In this document: piece after piece, positions 62,891 to 64,000 of the stretch
Numbering within the stretch: the stretch's first letter is position 1
How the letters are laid out: each line of letters begins with the position of its first letter
DNA from: Varroa destructor
Lineage: Eukaryota > Arthropoda > Arachnida > Mesostigmata > Varroidae
NCBI RefSeq assembly: GCF_002443255.2
Contig: NW_019211456.1
Coordinates: forward strand, 48,606,486 to 48,670,485
Reading direction: 5' to 3'
DNA length: 64,000 bases
Program-made: the position numbers and the translations under genes
The notes under the pieces: model-generated
Databases searched by the model: none
What the model was told of the DNA's origin: nothing
The model's input: the letters and a program-made list of their open reading frames with translations, nothing else

Positions 62891-62966
62891 ATGGCTGTTC
62901 GCGGGAAATTAATTTCCATTATCGGTGATGAAGAAACGTGCGTAGGCTTCCTTATGGGAGGAATTG
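62891..62966 (+). CDS. ATP6V1F: V-type proton ATPase subunit F, first coding exon (gene runs off window)
   Basis: Subunit F is part of the central stalk of the cytosolic V1 sector that couples ATP hydrolysis to proton pumping in endosomes, lysosomes and plasma membrane. Only exon 1 is visible: [20 protein letters not shown], then LMGGIG, ending in phase 1 at a GTAAGT donor. It matches the highly conserved start of the family (about 119-124 residues). The ATG is in a strong context (CACCATGG). The next expected residues (ELNKxR-type) are not encoded in the remaining 1 kb, so the rest lies beyond 64000. A possible alternative terminal exon at 63489-63556 is described under findings. Confidence 0.88.
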
Positions 62967-64000
62967 GTAAGTGGGCTTGAATCAAACTAAAAAATGACTA
63001 GTTAATAAATCTAATATAATTAGAAAGGACCTGATCGAGGAAGGTGTAATTTCGCGCTAGTCTAGAAATTACAATACTATATTTTTATTTTTGGTAAGCC
63101 ATGTAAACTTTTGTACTTATCTGTAAAACAAAACATCACTGTTGCGTATTCACTCAAATCTTCATGTATATAACGTTTAAACGAAATTATCCACAATCAT
63201 CTGCTCACCCAGTTGTTATGAGAGCCATTAACATGATACGTTACTAGTATGAAAATAATTGGTTAGTTTGTTTAATCTTTGGCGTAAAATGAGATGAGTA
63301 TAGTTTCCGAACGACAAAAACTTTCGTGATCTTTTTTTAGGGATTTGACGCAAATACCCTTGATAAAGCCATGCTCTTAGAATATTGTTCTACCTAGATA
63401 AAGTGAAGTTGAGCAATGATTTTCAAGCTTCCAGTACGCATTGCACTTGTAGTAAAGACTATAGTTCGTATTTTTCATTGATTCACAGGTGCTATTAGCC
63501 TACTTGAAACTGGTATAGTGGTTGCTATTAAAGTGCTGTTTAACCCTGCTGAGTAGAAATAACGATATGCTTTGAAATGCTGACTACAATACGTCGTTCT
63601 AGCTGCGCATCTACTTATATCTGGATGTCTTAATATTCAAATGTATATCGTTTAATGACTAATCTATTCTGACATAATTTCCTCTCAGATCCCGTTTTGC
63701 TTGTTCTGATGGATGTTCTTTAGATGCGTATACAGATGATAAATACGCGTCACTTTAGCTTACTGTCGCATATCGAATGGGAGAAACGCAACTTTATTAT
63801 TAATATTAATATGGTACAATTGGCAAAAATCATACCGATACGAACGTGTAAGATGCTAATAATTTTTTTTTTAAAGTATCTTACACGTTCGTACCTTGGT
63901 AAACCGTTTTAGTACCCACACGTCTGTAGGGATCTGCAGTATGCTTTGGCTAAGGCTAAGAAAATAAGTTGACAGTTAATTAGCTGTCTGACTACGTTCT
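62967..64000 (+). other. First intron of V-ATPase subunit F, incomplete
   Basis: AT-rich intronic sequence with no conserved exon. It carries the 16-bp inverted repeat at 63839-63893. Confidence 0.6.
63839..63893. repeat. Perfect 16-bp inverted repeat, hairpin
   Basis: TACGAACGTGTAAGAT (63839-63854) is exactly complementary to ATCTTACACGTTCGTA (63878-63893), with a 23-nt loop containing a T-run. It lies within the V-ATPase F intron. Confidence 0.85.

Overview
This is a nuclear window from an animal genome. It is AT-rich, its genes are broken by GT-AG introns, and every recognisable product is a conserved metazoan protein: USP16/45, a YccV-domain protein, UBE2G2, CHMP7, NUP43, COG1, COQ8 and V-ATPase subunit F. 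Small introns mixed with multi-kilobase ones, a Drosophila-type DRE motif and a tiny secreted basic protein suggest an arthropod. A mite or tick is my guess, but nothing in the window proves the taxon. There is no operon, CRISPR array, rRNA or tRNA.

Layout. Positions 1-20.8 kb are mostly non-coding; I see only one small candidate secreted-protein gene (372-808, minus) and a few weak candidate exons. Positions 20.8-29.5 kb hold a 12-exon USP16/45-type deubiquitinase on the minus strand, followed by an intergenic stretch with a CTCF-like site. Positions 35.4-39.1 kb hold a five-exon plus-strand gene for a membrane-anchored YccV-like (HspQ-type) domain protein, with a decayed LINE reverse transcriptase in its first intron.

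Positions 40.6-59.1 kb hold the most striking structure. UBE2G2 (minus) and NUP43 (plus) diverge from a shared 599-bp promoter, and each carries a complete second gene inside a large intron. CHMP7 lies in UBE2G2 intron 1 on the same strand. Intronless COG1 lies in NUP43 intron 2 on the opposite strand. The host genes were rebuilt from distant exons whose phases join exactly: UBE2G2 exon 1 lies 6.1 kb from exon 2, and NUP43 exons 1 and 2 lie far upstream of its WD-repeat exons.

Positions 60.5-64 kb hold a second divergent pair: single-exon COQ8 (minus) and the first exon of V-ATPase subunit F (plus), which runs off the window.

Functionally the cluster is housekeeping: ubiquitin signalling (USP16/45, UBE2G2), nuclear envelope and pore (CHMP7, NUP43), Golgi tethering (COG1), ubiquinone synthesis (COQ8) and organelle acidification (V-ATPase). 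The nearest thing to an undescribed system is the YccV-domain membrane protein together with the paired host/nested architecture.
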